Source: Cellulosilyticum ruminicola JCM 14822
GTDB lineage: Bacteria > Bacillota > Clostridia > Lachnospirales > Cellulosilyticaceae
Assembly: GCF_001311925.1 (NCBI RefSeq)
Contig: NZ_BBCG01000018.1
Coordinates: forward strand, 1-64,000
Direction: 5' to 3'
Length of the DNA: 64,000 nt
Shown here: one piece after another, positions 27,532 to 37,181 of the stretch
Position numbering within the stretch: position 1 is the stretch's first letter
Layout of the letters: each line of letters begins with the position of its first letter
Position numbers and translations under genes: made by a program
Notes under the pieces: model-generated
What the model was told of the DNA's origin: nothing
The model's input: the letters and a program-made list of their open reading frames with translations, nothing else
Database searches by the model: none

Positions 27532-27545
27532 CTTTATATTTTTTT
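27510..27545 (+). terminator. Possible leader terminator/attenuator overlapping NrdR box 2
   Basis: Bases 27510-27517 can pair with 27528-27535 (8 bp, two G-U pairs), and a run of seven T follows at 27539-27545. Box 2 supplies the loop. It could attenuate nrdDG transcription or be a by-product of the palindromic operator. Confidence 0.3.
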
Positions 27546-27632
27546 GTTAAAAGATAAACATAAAATTGCTACACATGCAAAATCTACGAAGTCCTTAAAA
27601 CCAAAATATAAACAAAGGGATGGGATTGATTA

Positions 27633-29753
27633 ATGAAAGTCATAAAAAGAGATGGAAGCGTTGCACAATTTGATGCAAACAAAATTTATAGTGCAATTAT
27701 TAAAGCCATGAAGTATGGCAGCGGTGTTTTAGATGAAGTAGTAGCCCGTAAAATTGCAGATGAAATCGAAGCAAACTTTGAAAAGTTAGGGAAAGAACCT
27801 ACTATTTTTCAAATTGAAACATATGTATATTTAAAACTTATTGAGAATGGACACGAGTTAACAGCTAGATCTTATGAAGGGTATCGTGCAATTCAAGCCT
27901 TTAAACGTGAAACAAATACAACAGACCATAGTATTTTAGGGCTTATTGATATGACCAACGAAGAGGTTATGAATGAAAACTCTAATAAAAATGCAATGAT
28001 GGCTTCTACACAAAGAGACCTCATTGCTGGGGAAGTATCAAAAGATATTTCAAGACGTAAGAAACTACCAACACGTATTGTTCAAGCACATGATGAAGGA
28101 ATCCTACATTTCCATGATATGGATTACTTTATGCAATCTATATTCAACTGTTGTTTAATTAACATTCAAGACATGTTAGATAACGGCACAGTGATCAATC
28201 AACGTATGATTGAAAGTCCAAAAAGTTTCCAAGTAGCCTGTACGGTTATGACACAGATTATTGCACAAGTAGCCAGCAGCCAGTATGGTGGACAATCAGT
28301 AGATATTCGTCACCTTGGAAAATATTTAAGACGTAGTAAAGAAAAGTATCGTAAAATGCTTAGTGAAGCCATTACAGATGCTAAAGAATTAGAACAAGCA
28401 GTAGAACGCCTTTTACGCAAAGAGTTAGAATCAGGAGTTCAAACGATTCAATATCAAATTAATACATTAATGACAACAAATGGTCAAAGCCCATTTGTAA
28501 CATTATTCTTAAACATTGAAGAAGATGATGAATATGTTGAAGAAGTGGCAAGCATTGTTGAAGAAATTTTAAAACAACGCTTACAAGGTATTAAGAATGA
28601 AAAAGGTATTTTCACAACACCTACATTTCCTAAACTGATTTATGTACTTCATGAACATAACTGTTTAGAAGGTGGAAAATATGACTATATTACAGAGCAA
28701 GCTGTAAAATGTAGTGCTAAACGCCTTTACCCAGATTACATTTCAGCGAAAGAAATGAAGAAAATCTATGAAGGCAATGTATTCTCTTGCATGGGATGTA
28801 GAAGTTTCTTATCACCATGGAAAGATGAAAATGGTAACTATAAATTTGAAGGTAGATTTAATCAGGGAGTAGTAAGTTTAAATTTACCACAAATCGGTAT
28901 TATTGCTAATGGTGATGAAGAAAAATTCTGGTCATTATTAGATAACCGTTTAGAACTTTGCTTCGATGCATTAATGTGCCGTCATAATGCTTTAAAAGGT
29001 ACATTATCAGATGAATCACCAATTCACTGGCAACATGGTGCAATTGCAAGATTGCCACAAGGTGCTGTCATTGATCCATTATTAATGGATGGATATTCAA
29101 CTATTTCATTAGGTTATATTGGACTTTATGAAGTAACAAAACTTATGAAAGGTGTTTCTCATGTGACACCAGAAGGAGAAGCATTTGCCCTTAAAGTAAT
29201 GCATAAATTAGATGATACAACAAAACGTTGGAAAGCTGAAACTGGCCTAGGATTTGGCTTATATGGTAGTCCAGCAGAATCACTTTGCTATCGTTTTGCT
29301 AAGATTGATAAAGCAAAATTCGGAGATATCGAAGATATTACAGATAAAGGCTACTATACAAACAGCTATCATGTAGATGTTAGAGAAAACATTGATGCCT
29401 TTACAAAACTTAAATTTGAAAGTCAATTCCAACCTATTTCAACAGGGGGATGTATTTCATATATTGAGATTCCAAATATGAATCACAACTTAGAAGCCTT
29501 AAGACAACTTGTAAATTATATTTATCACAATATTCAGTATGCTGAATTTAATACGAAATCAGATTGCTGTCATATATGTGGTTTTGAAGGTGAAATTATT
29601 GTAAATGATGACTTAGAATGGGAATGCCCTGTATGTCATAATAAAGATCAAAATAAGATGAATGTTATCCGTCGTACTTGTGGTTACTTAGGTGGAAACT
29701 ACTGGAATAAAGGAAAAACACAAGAAATTAAGAGCCGTGTATTACATTTATAA
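27633..29753 (+). CDS. nrdD: Anaerobic ribonucleoside-triphosphate reductase (class III)
   Basis: A 706-residue glycyl-radical enzyme that reduces ribonucleoside triphosphates for DNA synthesis without oxygen. Residues 1-90 form an ATP-cone (VIKRDGSVAQFDANKI). The C-terminal zinc site has CCHICG and CPVC, and the radical loop RTCGYLGG places the glycyl radical at Gly684. Active-site cysteine segments such as SCMGCRSFLSPW are present. The activase nrdG follows after 17 bases. Two NrdR boxes upstream indicate repression when dATP/ATP levels are high. Confidence 0.97.
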   Translation: MKVIKRDGSVAQFDANKIYSAIIKAMKYGSGVLDEVVARKIADEIEANFEKLGKEPTIFQIETYVYLKLIENGHELTARSYEGYRAIQAFKRETNTTDHSILGLIDMTNEEVMNENSNKNAMMASTQRDLIAGEVSKDISRRKKLPTRIVQAHDEGILHFHDMDYFMQSIFNCCLINIQDMLDNGTVINQRMIESPKSFQVACTVMTQIIAQVASSQYGGQSVDIRHLGKYLRRSKEKYRKMLSEAITDAKELEQAVERLLRKELESGVQTIQYQINTLMTTNGQSPFVTLFLNIEEDDEYVEEVASIVEEILKQRLQGIKNEKGIFTTPTFPKLIYVLHEHNCLEGGKYDYITEQAVKCSAKRLYPDYISAKEMKKIYEGNVFSCMGCRSFLSPWKDENGNYKFEGRFNQGVVSLNLPQIGIIANGDEEKFWSLLDNRLELCFDALMCRHNALKGTLSDESPIHWQHGAIARLPQGAVIDPLLMDGYSTISLGYIGLYEVTKLMKGVSHVTPEGEAFALKVMHKLDDTTKRWKAETGLGFGLYGSPAESLCYRFAKIDKAKFGDIEDITDKGYYTNSYHVDVRENIDAFTKLKFESQFQPISTGGCISYIEIPNMNHNLEALRQLVNYIYHNIQYAEFNTKSDCCHICGFEGEIIVNDDLEWECPVCHNKDQNKMNVIRRTCGYLGGNYWNKGKTQEIKSRVLHL

Positions 29754-29770
29754 GAAATGAGGGATGAAAT

Positions 29771-30271
29771 ATGTACTATGCACAAATGAGAAAGTATGAT
29801 ATTGCCAATGGCCCTGGGATTCGTTCGGTACTGTTTGTATCAGGATGTACACATAACTGCCCAGGATGCTTTAATAAGGACTATCAAGATTTTAAAGCGG
29901 GAAATCCTTGGTCTGAGGAGGCAGAAGCAACTTTTATGTCATATGTACATGATCCTAATGTGCATGGGGTCACCATATTAGGTGGTGAACCGATGCAACA
30001 AACAAGAGATAATGATTTACTTCATTTATTACAACGCATTAAGTTAGAAACTAATCATACAATTTGGCTCTTTTCAGGCTATGTCTTTGAAGAAATTATT
30101 AAGGATGAAGCGCGCTTAACATTACTTAAGCAATGTGATGTATTGGTGGACGGACCTTTTATAGAGACGGAAAAAGACATTCAGTTAAAATTTAGAGGAA
30201 GTAGAAATCAGCGTATTATAGATGTACCAGCTTCCCTTAAATCAAAACAAATCGTCTTATTAGAATTATAA
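29771..30271 (+). CDS. nrdG: Anaerobic NTP reductase activating protein (radical SAM)
   Basis: A 166-residue radical SAM activase that puts the glycyl radical on NrdD. The CxxxCxxC iron-sulfur motif is at Cys26, Cys30 and Cys33 (CTHNCPGC), and LGGEPM near residue 76 is the SAM-binding GGE motif. Length is normal. It begins 17 bases after nrdD with the ribosome binding site GAGGGATG. Confidence 0.96.
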   Translation: MYYAQMRKYDIANGPGIRSVLFVSGCTHNCPGCFNKDYQDFKAGNPWSEEAEATFMSYVHDPNVHGVTILGGEPMQQTRDNDLLHLLQRIKLETNHTIWLFSGYVFEEIIKDEARLTLLKQCDVLVDGPFIETEKDIQLKFRGSRNQRIIDVPASLKSKQIVLLEL

Positions 30272-30288
30272 ATATATAGGAGTAGACC

Positions 30289-30777
30289 ATGAACAAGAAT
30301 ATTTATTTTGCAAAAACAAAAGAAGGTGCAATCATTCCTTCAAAACGTATAGAAGATGGTGCATTTGATATTTATGCTTTATTTGAAGAGGACTATGTAG
30401 TTATTGCACCTCATGAAACAAAAATGATTCCAACAGGACTTGCAACAGCTTTTTCAAGCGATTATGTTGCAATTATTAAAGAACGTGGTTCTACAGGAAG
30501 TAAGGGAATTGGTCAAAGATGTGGTGTCATTGATTCAGGCTATAGAGGTGAATGGTTTATCCCTCTTACAAATCACAATACAAAAACACTTGTGATTGCC
30601 AAAGAATCATGCAAAGAAACATTTGAAGATGCAATTGTTTATCCATATGAAAAAGCAATCTGCCAATGTATTATGGTAGAGGTACCTAAATTAAAAATCG
30701 AAGAAATCTCTTATGAAGATTTACTTAAATTTGAATCAGAACGTGGTACAGGTGCCCTTGGTTCATCAGGTAAATAA
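30289..30777 (+). CDS. dut: dUTPase-family nucleotidohydrolase
   Basis: A 162-residue trimeric dUTPase-fold protein, which would hydrolyse dUTP to dUMP and keep uracil out of DNA. Visible motifs are DGAFDIYAL (motif 1), KERGSTGSKG (motif 2), GVIDSGYRGEW (motif 3, with the uracil-binding loop) and the glycine-rich C-terminal RGTGALGSSGK (motif 5). Motif 1 is less canonical than in typical bacterial Dut, so a related dCTP/dUTP-active enzyme is not excluded. Its place behind nrdDG links it to deoxynucleotide supply. A terminator follows. Confidence 0.85.
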   Translation: MNKNIYFAKTKEGAIIPSKRIEDGAFDIYALFEEDYVVIAPHETKMIPTGLATAFSSDYVAIIKERGSTGSKGIGQRCGVIDSGYRGEWFIPLTNHNTKTLVIAKESCKETFEDAIVYPYEKAICQCIMVEVPKLKIEEISYEDLLKFESERGTGALGSSGK

Positions 30778-30787
30778 TGTAATATTT

Positions 30788-30828
30788 AAAAGCTGCTTGT
30801 ATATTTAATATATGCGCAGCTTTTTTTG
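30788..30828 (+). terminator. Rho-independent terminator after dut
   Basis: AAAGCTGC (30789-30796) pairs with GCAGCTTT (30816-30823) around an AT-rich loop; TTTTTTT follows. It closes the nrdD-nrdG-dut operon. Confidence 0.85.
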
Positions 30829-30897
30829 CATTTTGACAAGTTCTAGGTGATATACTTATATAGAATACGGTGTTTTCCTTAAAAAGGAGGCATGTCT

Positions 30898-31791
30898 ATG
30901 AATAAGAAATGGGGATGTTGGTCTCAAAAAATAAAAGGACAATGTTATATGACACAAATTGCAAGTCTAATAGATGAAATTGAAAAGATGAGAAAATACT
31001 TGCAGATCATTGAAAATAAAGAGATGGCATTAAGGCGTGCTTTGCAGGCTAGTAATTTTGAAGAATTATTAAAGATAAATGGAACATATTTAGATGCGTA
31101 TGCGGCACTTCCTTTAGAAATGGAAGAAGTGCTTTTTTCTAAAAATAATAATTTACAAGAGACCTGTACCTGTACACCACATACATGTTACGGGAATTTT
31201 TGGTATAAAAATAATTTAAAAGAGCACTTGAGAGAAGAATTAAATGAAAAAATAAATGTTTACAACAAATTACTTAGTGTGTGTTTACAATTACAATATT
31301 TTTATGAGCATCAATTATGTGAATCGATTTATAATCATTATTTTTTAAAGCTTATAGAGATGGATGAAAGAATCATTGTTTTATGTGGTGAAATGACACA
31401 GTTTTTAAAGGGGCTTCCAGAGAAGAATGAAGGTAAACTTTATTTATTTATGAATGAAATGAGTACCCAAATTGCACCAGAAAGTTATTTGGCTTTTAAA
31501 TATGAGCGTGGCACTATGTATATTGAACAAATTCAAGTTTCACCTTTGCACAGAGATTTTGAAGCTGTACTTTTAAGTGGAATTGAAGAGTTCGCCAATA
31601 TATTATCTACTTATTTAAGTAATAAACGTTACTTGCCGATAGGTACTTTAAGAGGTCAATTAGGAGTAGAAAAATATGCATCAAGAGCTATGCTATTAAA
31701 AGCCTATTTAAAAAATAACTTTACACCTCAAGGTAAGACCTATCCAGATGGCACATATTTACCTTATCAAGAGATGTTAAAGCGAATCTAA
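30898..31791 (+). CDS. Unrecognised 297-residue protein
   Basis: I do not recognise this family. ATG at 30898 is chosen because the AGGAGG at 30885-30890 is seven bases upstream; the ATG at 30892 is too close. The protein is soluble, with no signal peptide or membrane segment. Residues 20-60 and 105-195 look helical and possibly coiled. A cysteine cluster CTCTPHTC lies at residues 90-97, with further cysteines at 7 and 16. The C-terminal third (TLRGQLGVEKYASRAMLLKAYLKNN and PDGTYLPYQEML) is better structured. It has its own terminator-bounded unit and is followed by an amidase gene after 69 bases. Confidence 0.75.
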   Translation: MNKKWGCWSQKIKGQCYMTQIASLIDEIEKMRKYLQIIENKEMALRRALQASNFEELLKINGTYLDAYAALPLEMEEVLFSKNNNLQETCTCTPHTCYGNFWYKNNLKEHLREELNEKINVYNKLLSVCLQLQYFYEHQLCESIYNHYFLKLIEMDERIIVLCGEMTQFLKGLPEKNEGKLYLFMNEMSTQIAPESYLAFKYERGTMYIEQIQVSPLHRDFEAVLLSGIEEFANILSTYLSNKRYLPIGTLRGQLGVEKYASRAMLLKAYLKNNFTPQGKTYPDGTYLPYQEMLKRI

Positions 31792-31860
31792 AGTGAAAAG
31801 GGACAATTTTAACGATTAGGACATATAGTATAGTAAGATTATGAATGAAGGAGGTGCCAT

Positions 31861-32538
31861 ATGAACATTCAAAAAATGCTATTAACACCTAATCGTTATA
31901 GTCGTCCACAAATTAAACTGGGAACGGTTAAAAAAGTTGTTGTACATTGGGTAGGTAATGCAACCTCTACAGCTGTTAATAATCGTAATTATTTTGAGGG
32001 ACTTAAAGTAGGAACCAATAAGGTTTATGCGAGCAGTCATTATATTGTAGGATTAGAGGGCGAGATTATTCAATGTGTTCCAGAAGATGAAGTGGCTTAT
32101 CATGCAAATGATGCAAATGACTATAGCATTGGTATTGAAAATTGTCATCCAACATGGGAGGGCAAGTTTAGTGAAGCAACCTATGATAGTTTAGTTGCAT
32201 TATGTGCAGATATTTGTTATCGTTATAAATTAAATCCTAAAACAGATTTAATTAGGCATTACGATGTAACTGGAAAAATGTGCCCACTTTATTATGTGAA
32301 AAATACAAGTGCGTGGCAAAAACTTAAAGATGATGTAGGAGCTGCCCTTGAAGCCATTGTTGAAGAGGAGACAAGTATTGTAACAACAACAAAAATAAAT
32401 ATAAATGGAACGGTTAAAGAAGTAGAACGTATTTTATATAATGGCTTTAATTACATTAAAGTACGTGACTTAGCAGATGAACATATTATAGTAGGTTATG
32501 ATGCAGTAGAAAAAATACCAACTATAGAAATTATATAA
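31861..32538 (+). CDS. N-acetylmuramoyl-L-alanine amidase (Amidase_2)
   Basis: A 225-residue amidase that cuts the bond between muramic acid and the stem peptide. The zinc ligands are suggested by VVVHWVGNA (His), RHYDVTGKMCP (His and Cys), and SSHYIVG and YSIGIENCH lie in the expected order, as in T7-lysozyme/PGRP-type enzymes. The last 60 residues (ININGTVKEVERILYNG through YIKVRDLAD) resemble a small stalk or copper-amine-oxidase-like repeat. There is no signal peptide, so it resembles prophage or spore-lysis amidases that need a holin or other export. No phage genes are nearby. The ribosome binding site is GGAGGTG. Confidence 0.88.
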   Translation: MNIQKMLLTPNRYSRPQIKLGTVKKVVVHWVGNATSTAVNNRNYFEGLKVGTNKVYASSHYIVGLEGEIIQCVPEDEVAYHANDANDYSIGIENCHPTWEGKFSEATYDSLVALCADICYRYKLNPKTDLIRHYDVTGKMCPLYYVKNTSAWQKLKDDVGAALEAIVEEETSIVTTTKININGTVKEVERILYNGFNYIKVRDLADEHIIVGYDAVEKIPTIEII

Positions 32539-32543
32539 GTAAG

Positions 32544-32816
32544 TCATAAAAAAGGTGTTGCAGCTTGTAACATCTTTTTGCATTTGAAGTGTATGTAAAA
32601 GGAGTGATACCTTGCCAACTCCTTATTTTTTTGTAAGAATAAAATAATGCAAAAATTAGTAATTACGACTAGGGTTTTGGAAAACTTCTGTAGGTAAGGA
32701 GTGTTTTTTTTGTGTGTACGATTAGAATTCTTAGCTTCTTCAGAAGTAAGAGGTGTTTGGTAATTGCATTTTTTCATGCGTACACCTTTAGGGCCCATTT
32801 GACTATCTTTTGCCAT
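32544..32816 (-). CDS. Doubtful small basic protein
   Basis: A 90-residue minus-strand frame starting ATG at 32816, preceded by a weak GAGCTGATTAAA. The first 50 residues are lysine-rich (GVRMKKCNYQTPLTSEEAK), the middle is hydrophobic, and the last 35 residues run through two hairpins that look like terminators. This overlap argues that the real protein, if any, is shorter. No family is recognised. Confidence 0.22.
   Translation of the reverse strand: MAKDSQMGPKGVRMKKCNYQTPLTSEEAKNSNRTHKKNTPYLQKFSKTLVVITNFCIILFLQKNKELARYHSFYIHFKCKKMLQAATPFL
32550..32577 (+). terminator. Terminator after the amidase gene
   Basis: AAAAAGGTGTT and AACATCTTTTT flank GCAGCTTGT as an imperfect stem ending in a T-run. 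A second hairpin, AAGGAGT paired with ACTCCTT followed by ATTTTTTT, lies at about 32599-32632. Both also read as terminators in the opposite direction. Confidence 0.65.
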
Positions 32817-32857
32817 TTTAATCAGCTCATTTTATGATAGTTTAAACAATTAGCCGC

Positions 32858-32892
32858 AACATCTTTCGTGTAAATTTTACATAAAAGATGTC
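32858..32892. promoter_or_regulatory. Long imperfect palindrome upstream of miaB
   Basis: ACATCTTT..TGTAAA and TTTACA..AAAGATGT form a 16-bp dyad (32859-32891) with a two-base mismatch and almost no loop. No T-tract follows. It could be an operator or cruciform for the miaB-mutS-mutL-miaA-hfq operon; a function is not established. Confidence 0.4.
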
Positions 32893-32995
32893 AAGAGAAG
32901 TCATAATGCAAGGTTTATCCATTGAAACATACTATCTTTTAATGTAAAATAAAAAGGATATTGTATAAAGAAAACAAATAGTAGGAGGTCGCTCA

Positions 32996-34407
32996 ATGAG
33001 TGAAAGAAAAGAAATTAAAATCTCAACACAAGAGGCGAAACGTCAAAATGAGATTATTAATATATTAGCACAAAGACTTAAAGGAAAAGGGCTTAAATAC
33101 TGTATTTCGACATTTGGATGTCAAATGAATGCAAGAGATTCAGAGAAAATCGAAGGGATGCTTCAACAAATCGGTTATACAAAAACAGAAAACGAAGTGG
33201 AAGCAGACTTTGTTCTTTATAATACATGTTGTGTACGCGAAAACGCTGAACTTAAAATTTATGGTCGTTTAGGTGCACTTAAAGGTATAAAACGAAAAAA
33301 TCCAAACTTAATGATTGCACTTTGCGGATGTATGATGCAACAAGATATCGTACTTGATAACTTAAAGAAAAACTTCAAATTCATTGATATCATTTTTGGA
33401 ACTTACAACATCTATAAATTACCTGAACTTTTACAAACACGTCTTGAAACACAAGAAAGCGTTATTGATATTTGGGATTCATACCAAGATATCGTAGAAG
33501 ACTTACCAGATACACGTAAATTTGACTTCAAAGCATGTGTCAATATTATGTATGGATGTAATAACTTCTGTACATACTGTATTGTACCTTATGTACGTGG
33601 ACGCGAACGTAGCCGTGAAGCAGATGATATTATTAAAGAAATCGAAGGACTTGTTGCAGAAGGCGTTTCAGAAATTATGTTACTTGGTCAAAATGTTAAC
33701 TCATATGGTAAAACCTTGAAACACCAGTTACATTTGCACAGCTTTTAAAACGAATTAATGAAATCGAAGGGCTTAAACGTATTCGTTTCATGACATCACA
33801 TCCAAAAGATTTAAGTGATGAACTTATCGAAGTGATTGCAAGTAGTGATAAAGTGTGTAACAGCGTCCATTTACCAGTACAATGTGGAAGTAGCCGTATT
33901 CTTAAGAAAATGAACCGTCATTATACTAAAGAAGGTTACTTAGAACTTGTACGTAAATTAAAAGCGGCTGTACCAAATGTAGAACTTACAACTGACCTTA
34001 TCGTAGGATTCCCAGGGGAAACTGAAGAAGACTTCCAAGATACACTTGATGTTGTAAAAGAAGTACATTATGCAAGTGCCTTTACTTTCGTTTATTCAAA
34101 ACGTACAGGTACACCAGCAGCTACAATGGAAGAGCAGGTACCAGAAGAAGTTTCTAAAGATCGTTTCAACCGCCTTTTAGAAATCGTTAATGCACAAAGT
34201 CTTGCGACTCTTGAAAAATATGTAGGACAAACTGTAGAAGTGCTCTTTGAAGAAATTAGTAAACATAATGAGGAAGTATTAAGTGGTCGTACAGAAACAG
34301 GTCTTTTAGTCAATACACCTGCACCAAAAGAAATGCTTGGAAAATATGTAAACGTTAAAATTGTAGCTAATAAAACACATTACTTAATTGGAGAGTTGGC
34401 GAATTAA
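32996..34407 (+). pseudogene. miaB: tRNA methylthiotransferase MiaB, one frameshift
   Basis: The gene encodes about 470 residues of MiaB, the radical SAM enzyme that converts i6A37 to ms2i6A37 in tRNA. The N-terminal cluster domain (STFGCQMNARDSE, NTCCVRE, LCGCMMQ), the radical SAM motif CNNFCTYC, GQNVNSYG and the C-terminal TRAM-like domain are all present. One base is missing near 33714-33716 (AAAACCTTG); restoring it joins NSYGKTLETPVTFAQLL without a break. As the rest is fully conserved and miaA is in the same operon, a sequence error or very recent mutation is more likely than an old pseudogene. AGGAGG precedes ATG at 32996. Confidence 0.9.
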
Positions 34408-34408
34408 T

Positions 34409-37165
34409 ATGTTAAAATCACAAGTAACACCAATGATGAGTCAGTATTTAACGATTAAAGAGCAAAATCCAGATGCGATTTTATTCTTTCGTCTTGGTGA
34501 CTTTTATGAAATGTTCTTTGAGGACGCTAAAACGTGTTCTCGTGAACTTGAAATTACTTTAACAGGTAAAGATTGTGGTCTAGAAGAGCGTGCCCCTATG
34601 TGTGGGGTACCTTTTCATTCTGCAGATAACTATATTTCAAGATTAGTAGAAAAAGGTTATAAGGTCGCTATTTGCGAGCAAGTAGAAGATCCTAAAACTG
34701 TAAAAGGTCTTGTAAAACGTGAAGTCATCCGTATTGTAACGCCTGGTACAATTCTAGAAGGAAATACAGTTACAGAAGGTAAAAATAATTATATTGTATC
34801 GATTGTTGGTCAAAATGGTACTTATGGACTGAGTGTTTGTGATGTGACAACAGGCGATTGGCTTACAACAACGATTACAGGTGAACAAGGTAAACGTAAG
34901 CTTTTAGATGAGCTTGCCAAGTTTGCACCAGTAGAATGCTTATTACAAGAAAATCTCTATGAAGATGAAACGATTAGAGAATTTACAGTAGGCCGACTAC
35001 ATGCCCTTACTGAAAAAATTGCACCGCATACATTAGATACAGCCCTGGCTAGTTCATTACTTATTAAACACTTTAATGTGATGAATTTAGAAGGCATCGG
35101 CCTTAGTAATAATGGGTCAGATATGTTAGCTACATCAACGTTGCTTGCGTATCTTAAAGAAACTCAAAAAACTGATCTTTCACATTTAATGCATGTCTCT
35201 ATTTATAATGTAGATGCTTATATGTTATTAGATAATGCCACAAGACGTAACTTAGAACTTAGTGAGACACTTCGTGAAAAACGTCGTAAAGGCTCATTAC
35301 TTTGGGTACTTGATCATACGAAAACAGCTATGGGTAGTCGTTATATTCGTAAATGTATTGAGCAGCCACTTATTGATGCTGCCCAAATTAATGGTCGTTT
35401 AGGTGCGACAGAGGAACTTAGAAATAATCCACTTTTACGTTCGGATTTATTTGAAGCCCTTGATAACATTTATGATATTGAGCGTCTAATGAGTAAAGTA
35501 TCTTTTGGAACATGTAATGCCAAAGATCTTGTAGCCATTAAACAATCTATTGGCGCGTTGCCAGCTATTAAAGAGCTACTAGCGAATACAAAGTCACCAC
35601 TTCTTAATGAGCTTCATGATAACTTAGATTGTATGGAAGAGTTATTTGATCTAATCAATCGTAGTATTGTAGAAGAAGCACCGCTTTCTGTTCGTGAAGG
35701 CGGCTTAATTAAAGATGGTTATCATGAAGAAGTTGATCACTTACGTGAGGCTAAAACAAAAGGTGCTTCATGGCTTATGGCGATAGAAGCAGATGAACGT
35801 GAAAAAACAGGTATTAAAAACTTAAAAGTCAAATACAATAAAGTTTTTGGTTACTTCCTAGAAGTTACACAATCTTATAGCAATCTTGTGCCAGATTACT
35901 TTATTCGTAAACAAACACTTGCTAACTGTGAGCGTTATATTACAGAAGAACTTAAAAAAGTAGAAGAAGAAGTATTAGGTGCAGATGAAAAGCTTAATAC
36001 TTTAGAATATCAGCTCTTTACACAAATTCGTGAAGCAGTTTTAAAAGAAATGCATCGTCTTTTAGATGTATCTCATAAGATTGCGGCTTTAGATATGTAC
36101 TGTTCATTAGCAGAAGTGGCAGATATTCATCAATATGTAAAACCAACAATTGATAACTCTGAAGTACTAGATATTAAATTAGGTCGTCACCCAGTTGTTG
36201 AAAAAATGATGGGCGAACAAAGCTTTATTGCCAATGATGTAGTGATTGGGCCAGAAGAAATGATTCTTTTAACAGGGCCAAACATGGCAGGTAAATCAAC
36301 TTTCATGCGTCAAGTAGCCCTTATTGTACTTATGGCACAAATTGGTTCATTCGTACCAGCTGAAAGTGCTACAATTGGTGTTGTAGATCGTATCTTTACC
36401 CGTGTTGGGGCATCGGATGATTTAGCATCAGGACAAAGTACTTTCATGGTAGAGATGATGGAGGTTTCAAATATCTTACATCATGCCACACATAAGAGTT
36501 TATTAATTTTAGATGAAATTGGCCGTGGAACAAGTACTTTAGATGGACTAAGTATTGCATGGGCAATTATTGAACATATTACAGGAACAATTGGAGCAAA
36601 AACACTTTTTGCAACGCATTATCATGAGTTAACTGTTCTTGAAGAAAGCATTCCAAAGCTTAAAAATTATTGCGTTGCTGTTAAAGAAATGGGTGAAGAT
36701 ATTATCTTCCTTCATAAAATCGTACAAGGCAGCGTGGATCATAGTTATGGAATTCAAGTTGCCAAACTGGCAGGGGTCCCAACCGTTGTTTTAAATCGTG
36801 CCAAAGCGATTTTAAATGAGCTAGATGGTAAAGAAAATTATGAAGTTTCTACGCCAAAAGAATGTACAATGAATGTAGAAACAGCAAGGGTGGTAGAAGA
36901 AACAGTAACAGTTCAGACTCCAGAAAAAATGGAAGTGGTCACACAAGAAGTCACCGTAGAAGATAATACATTTGTAGCTGAAAAAAGTACAGTATTTGAA
37001 GAAGCACCTCAGGCAGCAGAGCCATTGCATCAAATTAACTTATTTGAAGCCATTTCCAATAATCATGAACCTGTAATTGAAAAGCTTCGCGCATTAGATG
37101 TAATGCGCATGACACCTATTGAAGCTTTAGAAACACTTTATGATTTACAAAAGCAATTAAGATAG
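34409..37165 (+). CDS. mutS: DNA mismatch repair protein MutS
   Basis: A 918-residue MutS, which recognises mismatches as a dimer. The N-terminal mismatch-binding domain has the FYEMFFEDA motif (Phe-x-Glu). The ATPase has Walker A GPNMAGKST at residues 623-631, LILDEIGRGTS and ATHYHEL. The frame is open from TTG at 34388, but homology begins at ATG 34409, two bases after the miaB stop. The ribosome binding site is poor, so coupling to miaB is likely. A Val/Thr/Glu-rich linker at about residues 825-880 separates the ATPase from the C-terminal tail and makes the protein longer than usual. Confidence 0.97.
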   Translation: MLKSQVTPMMSQYLTIKEQNPDAILFFRLGDFYEMFFEDAKTCSRELEITLTGKDCGLEERAPMCGVPFHSADNYISRLVEKGYKVAICEQVEDPKTVKGLVKREVIRIVTPGTILEGNTVTEGKNNYIVSIVGQNGTYGLSVCDVTTGDWLTTTITGEQGKRKLLDELAKFAPVECLLQENLYEDETIREFTVGRLHALTEKIAPHTLDTALASSLLIKHFNVMNLEGIGLSNNGSDMLATSTLLAYLKETQKTDLSHLMHVSIYNVDAYMLLDNATRRNLELSETLREKRRKGSLLWVLDHTKTAMGSRYIRKCIEQPLIDAAQINGRLGATEELRNNPLLRSDLFEALDNIYDIERLMSKVSFGTCNAKDLVAIKQSIGALPAIKELLANTKSPLLNELHDNLDCMEELFDLINRSIVEEAPLSVREGGLIKDGYHEEVDHLREAKTKGASWLMAIEADEREKTGIKNLKVKYNKVFGYFLEVTQSYSNLVPDYFIRKQTLANCERYITEELKKVEEEVLGADEKLNTLEYQLFTQIREAVLKEMHRLLDVSHKIAALDMYCSLAEVADIHQYVKPTIDNSEVLDIKLGRHPVVEKMMGEQSFIANDVVIGPEEMILLTGPNMAGKSTFMRQVALIVLMAQIGSFVPAESATIGVVDRIFTRVGASDDLASGQSTFMVEMMEVSNILHHATHKSLLILDEIGRGTSTLDGLSIAWAIIEHITGTIGAKTLFATHYHELTVLEESIPKLKNYCVAVKEMGEDIIFLHKIVQGSVDHSYGIQVAKLAGVPTVVLNRAKAILNELDGKENYEVSTPKECTMNVETARVVEETVTVQTPEKMEVVTQEVTVEDNTFVAEKSTVFEEAPQAAEPLHQINLFEAISNNHEPVIEKLRALDVMRMTPIEALETLYDLQKQLR

Positions 37166-37181
37166 AAGGGGGCCTTTTAAG

